In this document: positions 24,753 through 35,300 of the stretch, piece by piece
How positions within the stretch are numbered: the first letter of the stretch is position 1
How the letters are laid out: the number at the start of each line of letters is the position of its first letter
Source: Scatophagus argus
Taxonomy: Eukaryota; Chordata; Actinopteri; Scatophagidae
Length of the DNA stretch: 64,000 nucleotides
Direction of reading: 5' to 3'
Assembly (NCBI RefSeq): GCF_020382885.2
Contig: NC_058501.1
Location: forward strand, 17,108,001-17,172,000
Position numbers and translations under genes: made by a program
Notes under the pieces: generated by a model
The model's input: only the letters and a program-made list of their open reading frames with translations
What the model was told of the DNA's origin: nothing
Database searches by the model: none

Positions 24753-25455
24753 CAGTGGCGGGCCAGCAAGGCCTCCCCTGCTGGCCTAAACACTGTCAGA
24801 AGCACTGGCCTACATTTACAACCTAAATTCTAATATTTGTTCCATGAAATTGTAATAATTTATCCCCAACAGTTTATTCTGTTCATTTCGCAGCATTTCT
24901 CTCGCCTGCATCGCTTCCAGTGCGTGTATATGCATGTTCGATTTTTGTCCAATCAGATTTCGGCCTCTATGTGTTGCCATGTCAGTCTAATCTGCCCAGG
25001 GCCTTCAGAATCAGTAGTGCTGGCCCACGCAATTTAGACTATGTTGACCAATGACTGTTTCTTTAACCAATCAGATTTCAGAATCCTCGCTGTGACGCGT
25101 CAGCATTCTTCGGTTCTCTGATTGGTCGGTCAGAGCAAAAGTCGCCGCCAAGTGCGACTAGCCGTTCTGAAGTGCTCCGGATGATGTACGCTGCACAGTT
25201 GCGGTTGTAGTGCAGAGGTATGAAGTTGTCTGAAATGTGTTTCTTGTTGTATTAATAGTGGTAATTATCCTCAACACGCAAAATTTCTCTCTCTCTAATG
25301 CCACGCCTTGTCATATTGTGTTTTTGGATAGTATCGATGTTTTGTTTTGTTTGTTTTTTTATAATTGCGACGTGATAGTGGTTGTATTAAGAGGTGGACT
25401 AAGTCAGGTATGTCCCCACTGAAGGCCCAGGTACCAAATGCACGGCACGCCACTG
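24753..25455. mobile_element. Non-autonomous hAT element with intact 8-bp TSD
   Basis: The left end begins CAGTGGCGGGCCAGC. The right end is GCACGGCACGCCACTG, whose reverse complement is CAGTGGCGTGCCGTGC. Perfect 8-bp direct repeats TGATATCT flank it (24745-24752 and 25456-25463), the hAT signature. The 703-bp interior has no transposase frame, so it is a deletion derivative. Confidence 0.88.
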
Positions 25456-25463
25456 TGATATCT

Positions 25464-26096
25464 TAACTAGTGACCTCCAGAAGTGCTGATAGGATCATTT
25501 TGTTACCTTTGAATGAAGAAAGCTAGCTGTTCGCCCCTGTTTACAGAACCTTTTATGCTAATTTGAGCTAGCTAGAGGCGAACTGCAGCTTAAAGGGTGC
25601 ATTTCAGAATCAAAAATAGGCAAAATGTTGAGGATTCTGGGACGGTGCAGCCGTTTTTTGGAGGAAAATGTACTAACTCTTATTGTTGTCTCAGCTCATT
25701 TGTCACCTGTCAGTTGTTCATCATCAGAAATGTGTAACATGCATGTGAACACAAATGGCCATATAAAGATAACAGAGGACAAAGGAAATGAGCGACATGT
25801 TGCAAAATATTAGATAGTAAATGATAGGATTAAGGTAGCCATGCTAACGCAACGCTAGCTACTGGGCACCAAACAAAAGACGAACCAAGTTCAGCAACTT
25901 ATGGAAATTAAACAAAAACCGCTTCACCAGAATTTGTAAATCTCTCCACATGTTCATCATTTTATTGAAAGAAAATTAAGGAGAGACTGTATGAGCCAAA
26001 CTGTTCATCCTCTTTTGTTTTTATTTGACTCTGTTTGTGTCTGGTTTTGTTCAGCACACAAAGGTTTTTTGAACCTAGTGATGAAATATTGTAAAT
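25464..26096. other. Spacer between hAT element and C1r copy A
   Basis: No coding sequence, repeat or RNA gene recognised. It includes the 3' flank of C1r copy A. Confidence 0.4.
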
Positions 26097-29000
26097 TCAC
26101 TTCTCCTGCATAGTCTTGTTGATCCAGTCCATGTAGTTAGCAACCCTGGTATAGACTCTATATGTTCCCTGCTGTCCGCAGCTAACCCCCCAGCTGACAA
26201 TCCCAGCAGCCCAGAACCGTCTGCCATCCTTGAGGGCGAGGGCACTTCCACTGTCACCATGACAGGAGTCTTTCCCACCTTCAGGCACTCCAGCGCAAAA
26301 CATGTTATTTGTCAGACTTGGTAAGTTGTTGTTTGTCTTCTTCAGCTTATTGACTGAATTACTGCATGTCTCCTGCTCCACCACAAGAAGGTGCACATAC
26401 TTCAGCTTATTTGTTAAAATCCATTGGTTGTCAGTTTCTCTAATTGTAAAGCCTGACACCAGTCTAAAGAAAAATGTAGAAAGAGACAATTAGATTGAAC
26501 TGGGCAGGAAGATTTAGTTCAGAAAAATAGCTTAGAATTATTTGTTTTTATGAATAGAAAACTTGGAAAGTTGTTTCTTTACCCTATCATGTCGGTGACA
26601 TACGTGGCATCCCCTGTTGGCAAACATATTGGCATAATGGATGCGTTGAATGTGACTGGGTCTTGCAGTTTGATCAAGGCAATGTCATTGTTGTAGTCTG
26701 AGCCAAGGTGGTTGTTGTATTCAGGGTGAATATGGACTGAGGCAGCATACACAGGAGAGCTCAGTAAGTTTTCAATAACAGTACCTCCTATGTAAATCTG
26801 CCAGTAAACAGTATGGGGAGAAGTAAATGTCAGTTCAAAAACACAGAGGCAACAGACTTGGATAAGTGTAGTTGTAGTCCACTTACCTGTATAGAGCTGT
26901 TTGATGTTGTATCTTCATTTACTAAGACATGAGCTGCAGTCATAATCCAGCGGTCTGCAATCACCATGCCTCCTGCTCCCTTCCCATCTATACTCAGGAA
27001 AACATGCCAGGGTATGGGATGATATGGTGGGATGGTATTTTCTGGACCATCGCTGTCTACAACGGTCCCCTGATAGGCAGATATGAGTTTTATGGGTTTG
27101 CCACAGACTGGATGAGACAAACAAAAAATTAGGTTCACACAAACACACACAGACAGAGACTTCATGTTTCAACTAAAGTGTCCTAGACTAGGCGTCACAG
27201 GTTTTACTTTGGTGAAAGGTATATACCAGGTATACAGGTTGGAGTGACATTGTGTTTAGACCGCCATTTTCCATCTGCTTCACAGGTGAAACTAACTAAA
27301 GACCAGAGAGAACAAAGTAATAAGATTTAGTTAATCTTTATGGAAAAATACATATTTTTATTCATTTTATGAATAATATAAATGAATGTCTCACCTGTTA
27401 CACCCTGAGGGAGAGAGTAAAATGGTTCGTTACAGTGATACTGAACAACAGAACGGTACTGATTCCTAGAGCCAGAAAGGAAAGTCAACCTTCCATTGAG
27501 CAGAGGTTCAGGTTCTCCACAATCAATTACTGGAGAAAAACAGAACAAGGACATATGAATATTTACTAGTGACTCAGAAGATATATTTGATTGTTGTTAT
27601 TTAAAATAATTTAGGCTCAAAATGAACATACTCTGGCATTTTAGCAGAGGGAGGTTCCACTGTCCGTCGCTTTGACACATGGCCGAGAACGTCTTGACCT
27701 CTTGACCATCCTGAAAACCCGAATAGTTTTATCAAGTTAAATGACTATTTGTCTGCTTGACACACTGAAACAAATAATGACAAGAGAAAGAAAACATCTA
27801 ACCTTCATCAGCTTGTATCCTTGCTTACAGGTCACATGTATGTAATCTCTGAAGAAATATTCATTTAAGACAGGAGTCACCCTGCCCTTAGTGACATTAC
27901 CTGGAAATGGACATTTAATCCCTGGAAAGGACAAATATTTGTCAAATTTACAATTAATCATATATCTACAGTTGAACAAGTGTTAGTGGTGACCAAATAA
28001 AATGCCACGTCTGTCTCTCTTCGTCACTTACTGTTTGTGCTGTAGTCCAGGCTCCAGCCGTGACTCAGGCCTTCATTATCAGTGTGGTAGTCCAGTCTGA
28101 CAGTATTGGAATTTGTAACTATTAGACCCGGACTCTTTTTGCCACACAGCTTCATGGGCTCTCTGCCTGGAATGGTCACCTATGTGGAGAGAAGACATAG
28201 AAAGGAATTTTTTATGCACTGAGGAATATCAGAGTCATTTTTATTTGGCATTTGTTGTAATGAAACCCTTTGTCATTACCTGCAGCCAGTGATTTAGACA
28301 CCTGGAACCTTGCTGAGTGTCCACACTCTCAATGTGGAAGTTGTCACTAAAGTTTAGAGTGACAGTGTGTCTGGGCTCCACGGAGATGATGTACTTGCAG
28401 GACAGAATCGGAGGTGAGGGGCCAGGGTACCCTGGACTGGACAGATGTCCTTCATGCTTGTCAAATATACAACCATCACAGGATACTGGACATGGGGCAA
28501 AAGCAAGTATTACTGTGACAAGAACAAGCTTCATAGATTAAATAACTCACCTCAGAATGAAGAGTCTTATTTACACTGATTTAGCAGCATTAATGTCGTG
28601 ATGTTACTACTGGCCTTCACAACATAATACACATCAAAGGTCCAGTGTGTAGGATTTAGTAATTTTTAGCAGTGCGGGTGCAACCATCATTATTGTCTCC
28701 CCCTGCTTTACGGTGGTGACTAGAAACTCGAAAGACCCTCACTCGATTTGCTCATTCTGGGCTATTGTAAATATAAATAAATAAATATGATTGTGCAACA
28801 TGTAAGACATGACTCCATGGAAGTGGACCTGCTCCCCATGTAGATCTAAAAGACTCACTTCACTAATGAAAACATAATTAATATATATAATAATCCATTT
28901 CTCCCCATAAATCCAACACTCTAGATGTTTAAAGTACATACAAAGAAGCATGCATTTAATGTTTATGGTACTCACACAAACACGTGTGCTGGTCTAAATG

Positions 29001-31182
29001 AAGATTGTAACCATAGTGGCAGGAGCAGTGGTAAGAACCAGGAGTGTTGACGCAGATCTGAGAGCAGAGTGGACCTGAGCCATCTCCAGGGTCTGGTTTT
29101 GAACACTCATCTATATCTAATAATGAGAGGGTCAAACTCGGAATTTCTCTTGAAGGCTGGGAGAAACATTACATGGGAGAGGCAACTGACTAAAGCTCTA
29201 CCTATTGCCTTGTAGGTAGCAGAGAAGCCAGTGTGCTGTTGAAGCTCTGCAGTGGAGTCACTTGTTTGGAATATGAGAGTCAGCTTGTTGCCTTGAGAAA
29301 GGATTGGCTGAGCAGTTGAATTTTCCTGACCACAAAACTTCCCCAAGACCTTTTGATCATAGAGAACCTGAAACAAGCGAAGAGCAGAAGAAGAAACTGT
29401 AAGAGCATAGATCATGATGATGGACTCCCTGACAACCATAGTTCTCTTTAACGTCAACATAAGTGAAACTGTATGAGTCAAAATTCTTAACTGCTATCAC
29501 AACAGCACAAGTGGAGAACAACCACAAAGTCAGCAAAGTGAACTCAGTAATGTGTATTACACAGCAATACATACTTGACAAGCATTACCTAACACTAGTC
29601 ACCATAATCTACTGGTATGATCAGACCAAGTGAAGGCGTTTACAGATAAGCTGTTGCGCTTAATTTGCACACCAGCCTTTTTTTTCACCTGTTTTTGTCA
29701 GAAATACTTTTGAAGAGAATGCAAATATTACACAATTAAAAAAGTCAATGTAATTTTTTTCAGAACAAGATCAAGACTTGGCAATGAAAGACATCACAAC
29801 TCCGGCCTGTTCACTGTTTGTGTCTCTCAGTAGCCCACTTATGTTGTTTACTTTGTGATGTAGAAAGGCCTCAGTGTCATAGCAGGGTTGATTAACATTA
29901 ATCTGTCTATACTGAGCAGCTTTGATAAATCAGAAACCTCACTAGGAGATCACTGAACCAGGAAAAAGTTGGTCCTGCCATCTGGAGGAATTACTGTTCA
30001 ACTGCATGATGTGGCTAAGCAGCCAAGTGAATTGAGATAGAGTAGATTGTTGGCTAATCAGAAGGTCATGGTTTGATTCCCCAGCTCGGCTGCATGGCAA
30101 AGTGTCAAGATGCTGAATACCCAATTGCCACTGATAGCTGTTCCCTAGTGTCTGTCTCTGAGTATAGAACTATCATGGGGTGCTTACGACAGGAAGTGCT
30201 GTATCATCTGTTGAAAAACGGGTTGGCACTTCACACATTCAGTATATGAATGTGTGCACGAATGGGGTGAGTATGACAAATGTTGTAAAGTCCTTTGAGG
30301 AGTCAGTAGGCTATAAAAGCGCTAGATAAATGCAAATCTATTAACCATTTATCATGTCGCATCCGACCTGGAAACTCTTGGTATCATCCAAGAGGAGCTG
30401 GCAAACATTGTGGGTGAGAGGGACTTTTGATTACCTTGCTTTCCATTATGTCACCACAACCCTTCACCAGATAAGTGGCAGAAAATAGATGAATGGATGG
30501 CTGAAAAAAGTGATGCCCATAGTACCATTTCATCTATATTCAAGTAAAAATTCTATAAATATTAAAGTTTGGGCTCAGAACCTGTGTGCACAAACACTGA
30601 AAGGTTGTTTGAAATATAGTACAATATGTTTCAGTGTGGTTCTAACCGTCAGAGAGTCCTCAATGCAGCCTGAAGAAGCTTTAATATCCAGGTGTGTTAG
30701 TGAAAGCTGAATCTGGTAGCCCTCAGGAACCCACAGGTCCCACTCCTTTTTCTGGTTGGGAGGGTAAGGTTGGGGATACTGAGGGGAATGAACCTCCCCA
30801 TCTGTTAAGGGTTGAGAGTGGGCCAGTTTCCAGCGCTCACTCGCTTGCAAACACAGAAACCTGGAAATATTGTGTATAGTTTTAACTAAGGTGATAGTCC
30901 ACAGTTGGAGTAAACAGAAACAGAAAAAAACGCACAATAATTTGTAACTTTTTAAACAACATAGTATTGCTTTACTCTTTCCTGCTTTACTCAAGAAATT
31001 TATCACTTGAAGTCAACCTTAAAAAACAGCATTCAGTCTTGTAGTTGCAGAATGTGTGTATAATGCAAGGTGGAAAGACAGAAGTTCAAGACGCAAGAAC
31101 ACTTCATGAAAATATGTAGCATGAAGGTAAAAATGAAATTTTTTTACTAAGCTTACCATATAATGGAATAGGTCCATCCCAT
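26097..31182 (-). CDS. C1r-like gene A: full domain set, activation bond lost
   Basis: Thirteen exons: 31157-31182 (signal MGWTYSII), 30647-30860 and 29202-29367 (CUB1), 28976-29116 (EGF), 28280-28485 and 28032-28179 (CUB2), 27803-27921 and 27632-27710 (CCP1), 27395-27529 and 27227-27295 (CCP2), 26887-27107, 26583-26797 and 26097-26463 (SP). They sum to 2106 nt, 701 aa (human C1r 705). The EGF keeps DIDEC and the Asn of [10 protein letters not shown] for calcium binding. In the SP domain His57 (TAAHVL), Asp102 (NNDIALIKL) and Ser195 (GDSGSA) are present. The activation region is [17 protein letters not shown] where copy D has [17 protein letters not shown], so Arg15 and Ile16 are both gone, and PYHP is inserted before PW. 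Gly226 is Arg (TYRVYT) and Gly197 is Ser. By these residues it cannot be activated normally, but it could still assemble through CUB1-EGF-CUB2. It is C1r-type by SP similarity (VSGF, NMFCAG). Confidence 0.9.
28635..28932. mobile_element. MITE in the EGF-CUB2 intron of C1r-A
   Basis: The left end CAAAGGTCCAGTGTGTAGGATTTAG and right end TAAATCCAACACTCTAGATGTTTAA are degenerate inverted copies of the TTAAAGGTCCAGTGTGTAGGATTTAG-type terminus of a common teleost MITE. A related fragment and a fuller copy lie at the equivalent intron of C1r-C. Confidence 0.7.
30027..30350 (+). repeat. tRNA-derived SINE in C1r-A intron 2
   Basis: A tRNA-like head with B box GGTTTGATTCCCC at about 30070 and a tail with GTAAAGTCCTTTGAGGAGTC and AAAAGCGCTAGATAAATGCAAATCTATTAACCATTTA, the standard 3' end of a fish SINE. 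It is diverged. Confidence 0.7.
30355..30498 (+). repeat. LINE 3' end (Rex3/RTE-like) in C1r-A intron 2
   Basis: ATCCAAGAGGAGCTGGCAAAC, GAGAGGGACTTTTGATTACC and AGATAAGTGGCAGAAAATAGATGAATGGATGG match the usual 3' end of a fish non-LTR element with a (GATG)n tail. No coding part remains. Confidence 0.65.
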
Positions 31183-32170
31183 GTCTACAATAATTTACCT
31201 CTGTGTGGCTTCAGTTTTTGGTGAAATGTCTCATGCACAAGTGGACCACTAGCGTCACACAGACTGATGTTTTTAGCACTTTGTAATGGAATTTAACCCC
31301 TGATGTTTGTTTATCTTGGCAAAAATAAGCGAAGGTATGAAACGTCAAAGAACAGGGTGAGTAACAGCTCAGTAAGTTTGAATAACCAAACTAGAGGAAT
31401 GAGGAGGAAAACATTGTACAGTAAAACGTTCCAGAGTACGAGGGCAGAGGGTCGGCGGAAACAAAGTTTACTATCTTTGTAAATTCACAAAGACAGATGA
31501 AGTAACTGAATTCAGAGTGTGTAGTAGACATATTGCAAGGTATTACAGTGATTAGTTAATATCAAGTTATCAGATTTACCAGATAATCTGTGACTTACCT
31601 AAATGCATGAAAGGGCACATGTTAGTCTGTATAATGTCCCTTTATTCAAATAATGCTTTTTGTGTTCCTTAAGGGACAGTTCACACGTGAATCAAAAATA
31701 TATCATTTTCCTCCTGTGGTTTTATTTATCCATCCAGATTGTTTTGGTGTGAGTTAATGACTATGTCACAACTGACAGGGAGACACTTGTGTTTACAGCT
31801 TGAAAATTAATGCTGCTTTCATTTATTTATAAACCATGAACTGTGTGACCATATGACCTCTGATGCAAGTTGTAGCCTATGAGTTGACTGTTGGGTTATT
31901 GAGGCCCACAGTGTAATGCTTTATTGGTCTCAGATTTACTTATGGTGGATTTTTTAAATGATTTATTTCTAATTGATATACAAAAATTGCTTCACAACAG
32001 AATTTTCGTCTGGCTGCTTAAGTGTATGATGAAGGTGTACCTCACCTCCATCATCGTAAGATGGACAAGGAAGGACTACATGAGGCATGTTGTTCTTTTG
32101 CATTAGGTTTTATTTGGCTTTGTTTATCTGTGGTTTTTGATCAGCTACTTAGCAGTGAAACACAGTAAAT
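31183..32170. other. Spacer between C1r-A and the orphan exon
   Basis: Contains the C1r-A promoter with the conserved box at 31305-31325 (see findings). Around 31668-31765 is a fragment like the common fish repeat TAAGGGACAGTTCAC...CCATCCAGATTGTTTTGGTGTGAG. No coding exon seen. Confidence 0.5.
31305..31325 (-). promoter_or_regulatory. Conserved C1r upstream box (copy A)
   Basis: On the minus strand it reads TTTTTGCCAAGATAAACAAA, with a forkhead core ATAAACA and an NF1-like half site TTGCCAAG. It is 123 bp before the ATG. Equivalent boxes occur before copies B (37005-37025), C (42819-42839) and D (49771-49786). FOXA plus NF1 sites suit a liver-expressed complement gene. Confidence 0.5.
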
Positions 32171-32367
32171 TCAATTATCTCGAATGATTTTCTTGATCCA
32201 GTCCAGGTAGTTGCCAACTCTGGTATAGACTTCATGTTCCCTGCTGCCCACAATCAACCCCCCAGCTGACAATCCCAGCAGCCCAGAACTGTCCATCATT
32301 GTTCAGGGCAAAGGGACTTCCAGTATCCCCTTGGCAGGAGTCTTTGCCACCATCAGGGAATCCAGCA
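32171..32367 (-). pseudogene. Orphan 3' fragment of a C1r last exon
   Basis: Reverse-strand reading gives [20 protein letters not shown], then [17 protein letters not shown], a frame break of 2 bp in the GTYxVYT region, and finally VGNYLDWIKKIIRDN with TGA at 32171-32173. It is the second half of the SP last exon, most like copies A and C. The catalytic Ser reads Thr (GAT ACT GGA) and Gly197 reads Ser. The fragment stops abruptly at about 32367, where sequence identical to the 3' flank of copy D begins. It looks like the old last exon of copy B, cut off by recombination. Confidence 0.85.
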
Positions 32368-32396
32368 CATCATGTTGTGATCAATTACAGTAAATT

Positions 32397-35300
32397 TCAG
32401 TTCTCCTGCATAGTCTTGTTGATCCAGTCCAGGTAGTTGCTGACTCTGGTATAGACTCCATATGTTCCCTGCTGTCCGCATTCAACTCCCCAGCTGACTA
32501 TCCCACCAGCAAAAAAGCGGCTGCCATCATTCAGGGCAAAGGGACCTCCGCTGTCACCTTGGCAGGAGTCTCTCCCTCCTTCAGGGAATCCAGCACAAAA
32601 CATGTTGTTTGACAGACCTGGTACTTGGTCCCTTGTTCTCCTTGCCAAAGCGATTGAATCAATGCATGTCTCCTGCTCCACCACAGGTAGCTGCACGTAC
32701 TTCAGCTTATTTGTTAAAATCCTTCAGTTGTCAGTTTCTGTGAGGCCAAAGCCTGACACCATTCTGAAAACAAATGCAGAAGAGACAGTTATGGTGAACT
32801 GATGAGAATGTCAAAGAACTGAGTTAATGAAACTAAAAACAAAGAATATAAATAAAATAATATCAAATAGATTATATATCCTTATAGAATGAAACCCATC
32901 AGTTGTTTCTTTACCCCATTATGCCAGTGGTGTATGTGGCATCCTCTGCTGGCAAGCATATTGGCATGATGGATGAGTTAAATGTGAGTGGGTCTTGCAG
33001 TTTGATCAAGGCAATGTCGTTGTTGAAATCCATGAAATTGGGATTGTTGTATTCAGGGTGAACATGAATTGAGGAAACATACACAGGAGTCCTCAACAGG
33101 GCATCAACCTTAGTGAGTCCCATGTAAACCTGTGAATCAACAACACAGGATGAAATAAATGTAAGTTCAAAAACGTGGAGGCAACGGGCACACTGGTAAC
33201 ACCTACAGTAGCCCACTTACCCGTATAGCTTCGTTTGGTACTTTATCATTTTCATTTACTAGGATCTGAGCTGCAGTCATAATCCAGCGGTCTGCAATCA
33301 CCATGCCTCCTGCTCTTTGTCCATGTATACTAAGGAGCACTTGCCAGGGGATGGTATTTTCTGGAGCTCCACTGCCTCCAATGATCCTTTGATAGGCAGG
33401 GATGAGTTTTGTGGGCTGTCCACAGACTGGATGAGACAGACAAAAATTAGGTCCAAACGGACACAGGTTACATGTTTAAACTAAAGTGTGCTAGATTAGG
33501 TATCATAGGGTTTAATACAACAGGTCAATACCAGGTATGCATGTTGGAGTGACATTGTGTTTGGACCTCCACATTCCATCTGCTTCACAGGTGAAACTAA
33601 CTAAAGACCAGAGAGAACAAGGAAATGAGATTTAATTAAACTTTATTAAAAAAAATGCACATTTTTATTAATTTTATGTTTAAGAATACTATGTGTAAAT
33701 ATCTCACCATTTGCACCTCCAGGAAGAGAGTAAAATGGTTCATTACAGTGATACTGAACAACAGAACGGTACTGATTCTTAGAGCCAGACAGGAAAGTCA
33801 ACCCTCCATTGAGCAGAGGTTCAGGTTCTCCACAATCAGTTACTTGAGAAAAACAAAATAAGGACATATTAATATTTTACTAGTGATTCTGAAGATTTGA
33901 TCGTAGCTATTTTTCTGTTTGAAATAATTTGGGCTCACAACAAACACACTCTGACATTCAGGCAGAGGGAGGTTCCACTGTCCATTGAAAAATCTGTTAT
34001 CAAACACCAAACCAAACACCACGTCTCTCTCTTTGTCCCTCACCATGTGTGCTGTAGTCCAGGCTCCAGCCGCGACTCACACCTTCATTATCTGTGTGGT
34101 AGTCCAGTCTGACAGTGTTGGAATTTGTAGCTATCAGACCTGGACTCTTTTTGCCACACAGCTTCATAGGCTCTCTGTCTGGGATGGTCACCTAGGTGGA
34201 AAGAGTAGTAGAAAGTATATTTTACACTTATGTGTACATATGAAACATATGAATGTGTACATATGAAAGTGTTTTATATGTTTTCAGGTTATCTGTCTGT
34301 CTGTACGTCTGTCCCATCCCATTGTGAATGCAGTATCTCAGAAATGCCTGACTGATGAGCTAATTAAAATTTTGTAGTCAAAGGTCACTATGACCCGACA
34401 AAACCTGTTTTTGTTGATAACCCAAGAATTCATGCGCTAAATATGAGTTCTTTGTTACATCATAATTTTCTGCAACAAAAGATCTTTTGTGCTGCGGAGA
34501 TGCGTGTGAAGCATCCATGTTTTAGAATTTGTAGCTTCCTCATGGCTAAGCATGTGAACACATAGTTTTGTTTTTTTTTCTCAATGAACTTGAGAATATA
34601 GTCCATCACAAGTCACTGATTTTGCTGATATTGAGCTTCAGATGATTGTTGTTGGACCATGTGATTAAGCTTAAGCAGTTCTCTGTAGTCCTCTGTGATT
34701 ATTCACTGAATCATACATGTTAAGTACCATAAAATACATTTAATATATTTTCTTAAATTCCTTCCATTTCTTCAATGCATATGGTTTACGACTCATTTTT
34801 TAAAATTTGTTACTGCTTTGTCATAATGAAACCCTTTGCCATTACCTGCAGCCAGTGATTTAGACACCTGGAACCTTGCTGAGTGTCCACACTCTCTATG
34901 TGGAAGTCTTCACTAAAGTTCAGAGTAATAGCGAATCTGTTCTCCACAGAGATGATGTGCTTGCAGGACAGAAAAGGAGGTGAGGGGCCAGGGTACCCTG
35001 GACTGGACAGATGTCCTTCAAGCTTGTCAAATATACAACCATCACAGGATACTGGATGTGGGGCAAAAGCAAGTATTTCACTTGTGACAGGAAGAGATTC
35101 AGTAATTCACCTCAAAATACAACTGACTTTTATAGCAGGATACGTATAAAAGTACATACAATGAAGAATGCTTTTACTGTTTGGTACTCACATAAACATG
35201 TGCGCTTGTCTAAATGAAGTTTGTAACCGCTGTGGCAGGAGCAGTGGTAAGAACCAGGAGTGTTGACGCATATCTGAGAGCAGAGTGGACCTGAGCCATC

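Noticed and set aside
33955-33990. Remnant of the second CCP1 exon in C1r-B as a working exon
   Set aside because: Using the nearby AG shifts the frame; skipping it preserves phase, so it was treated as a non-coding stub.
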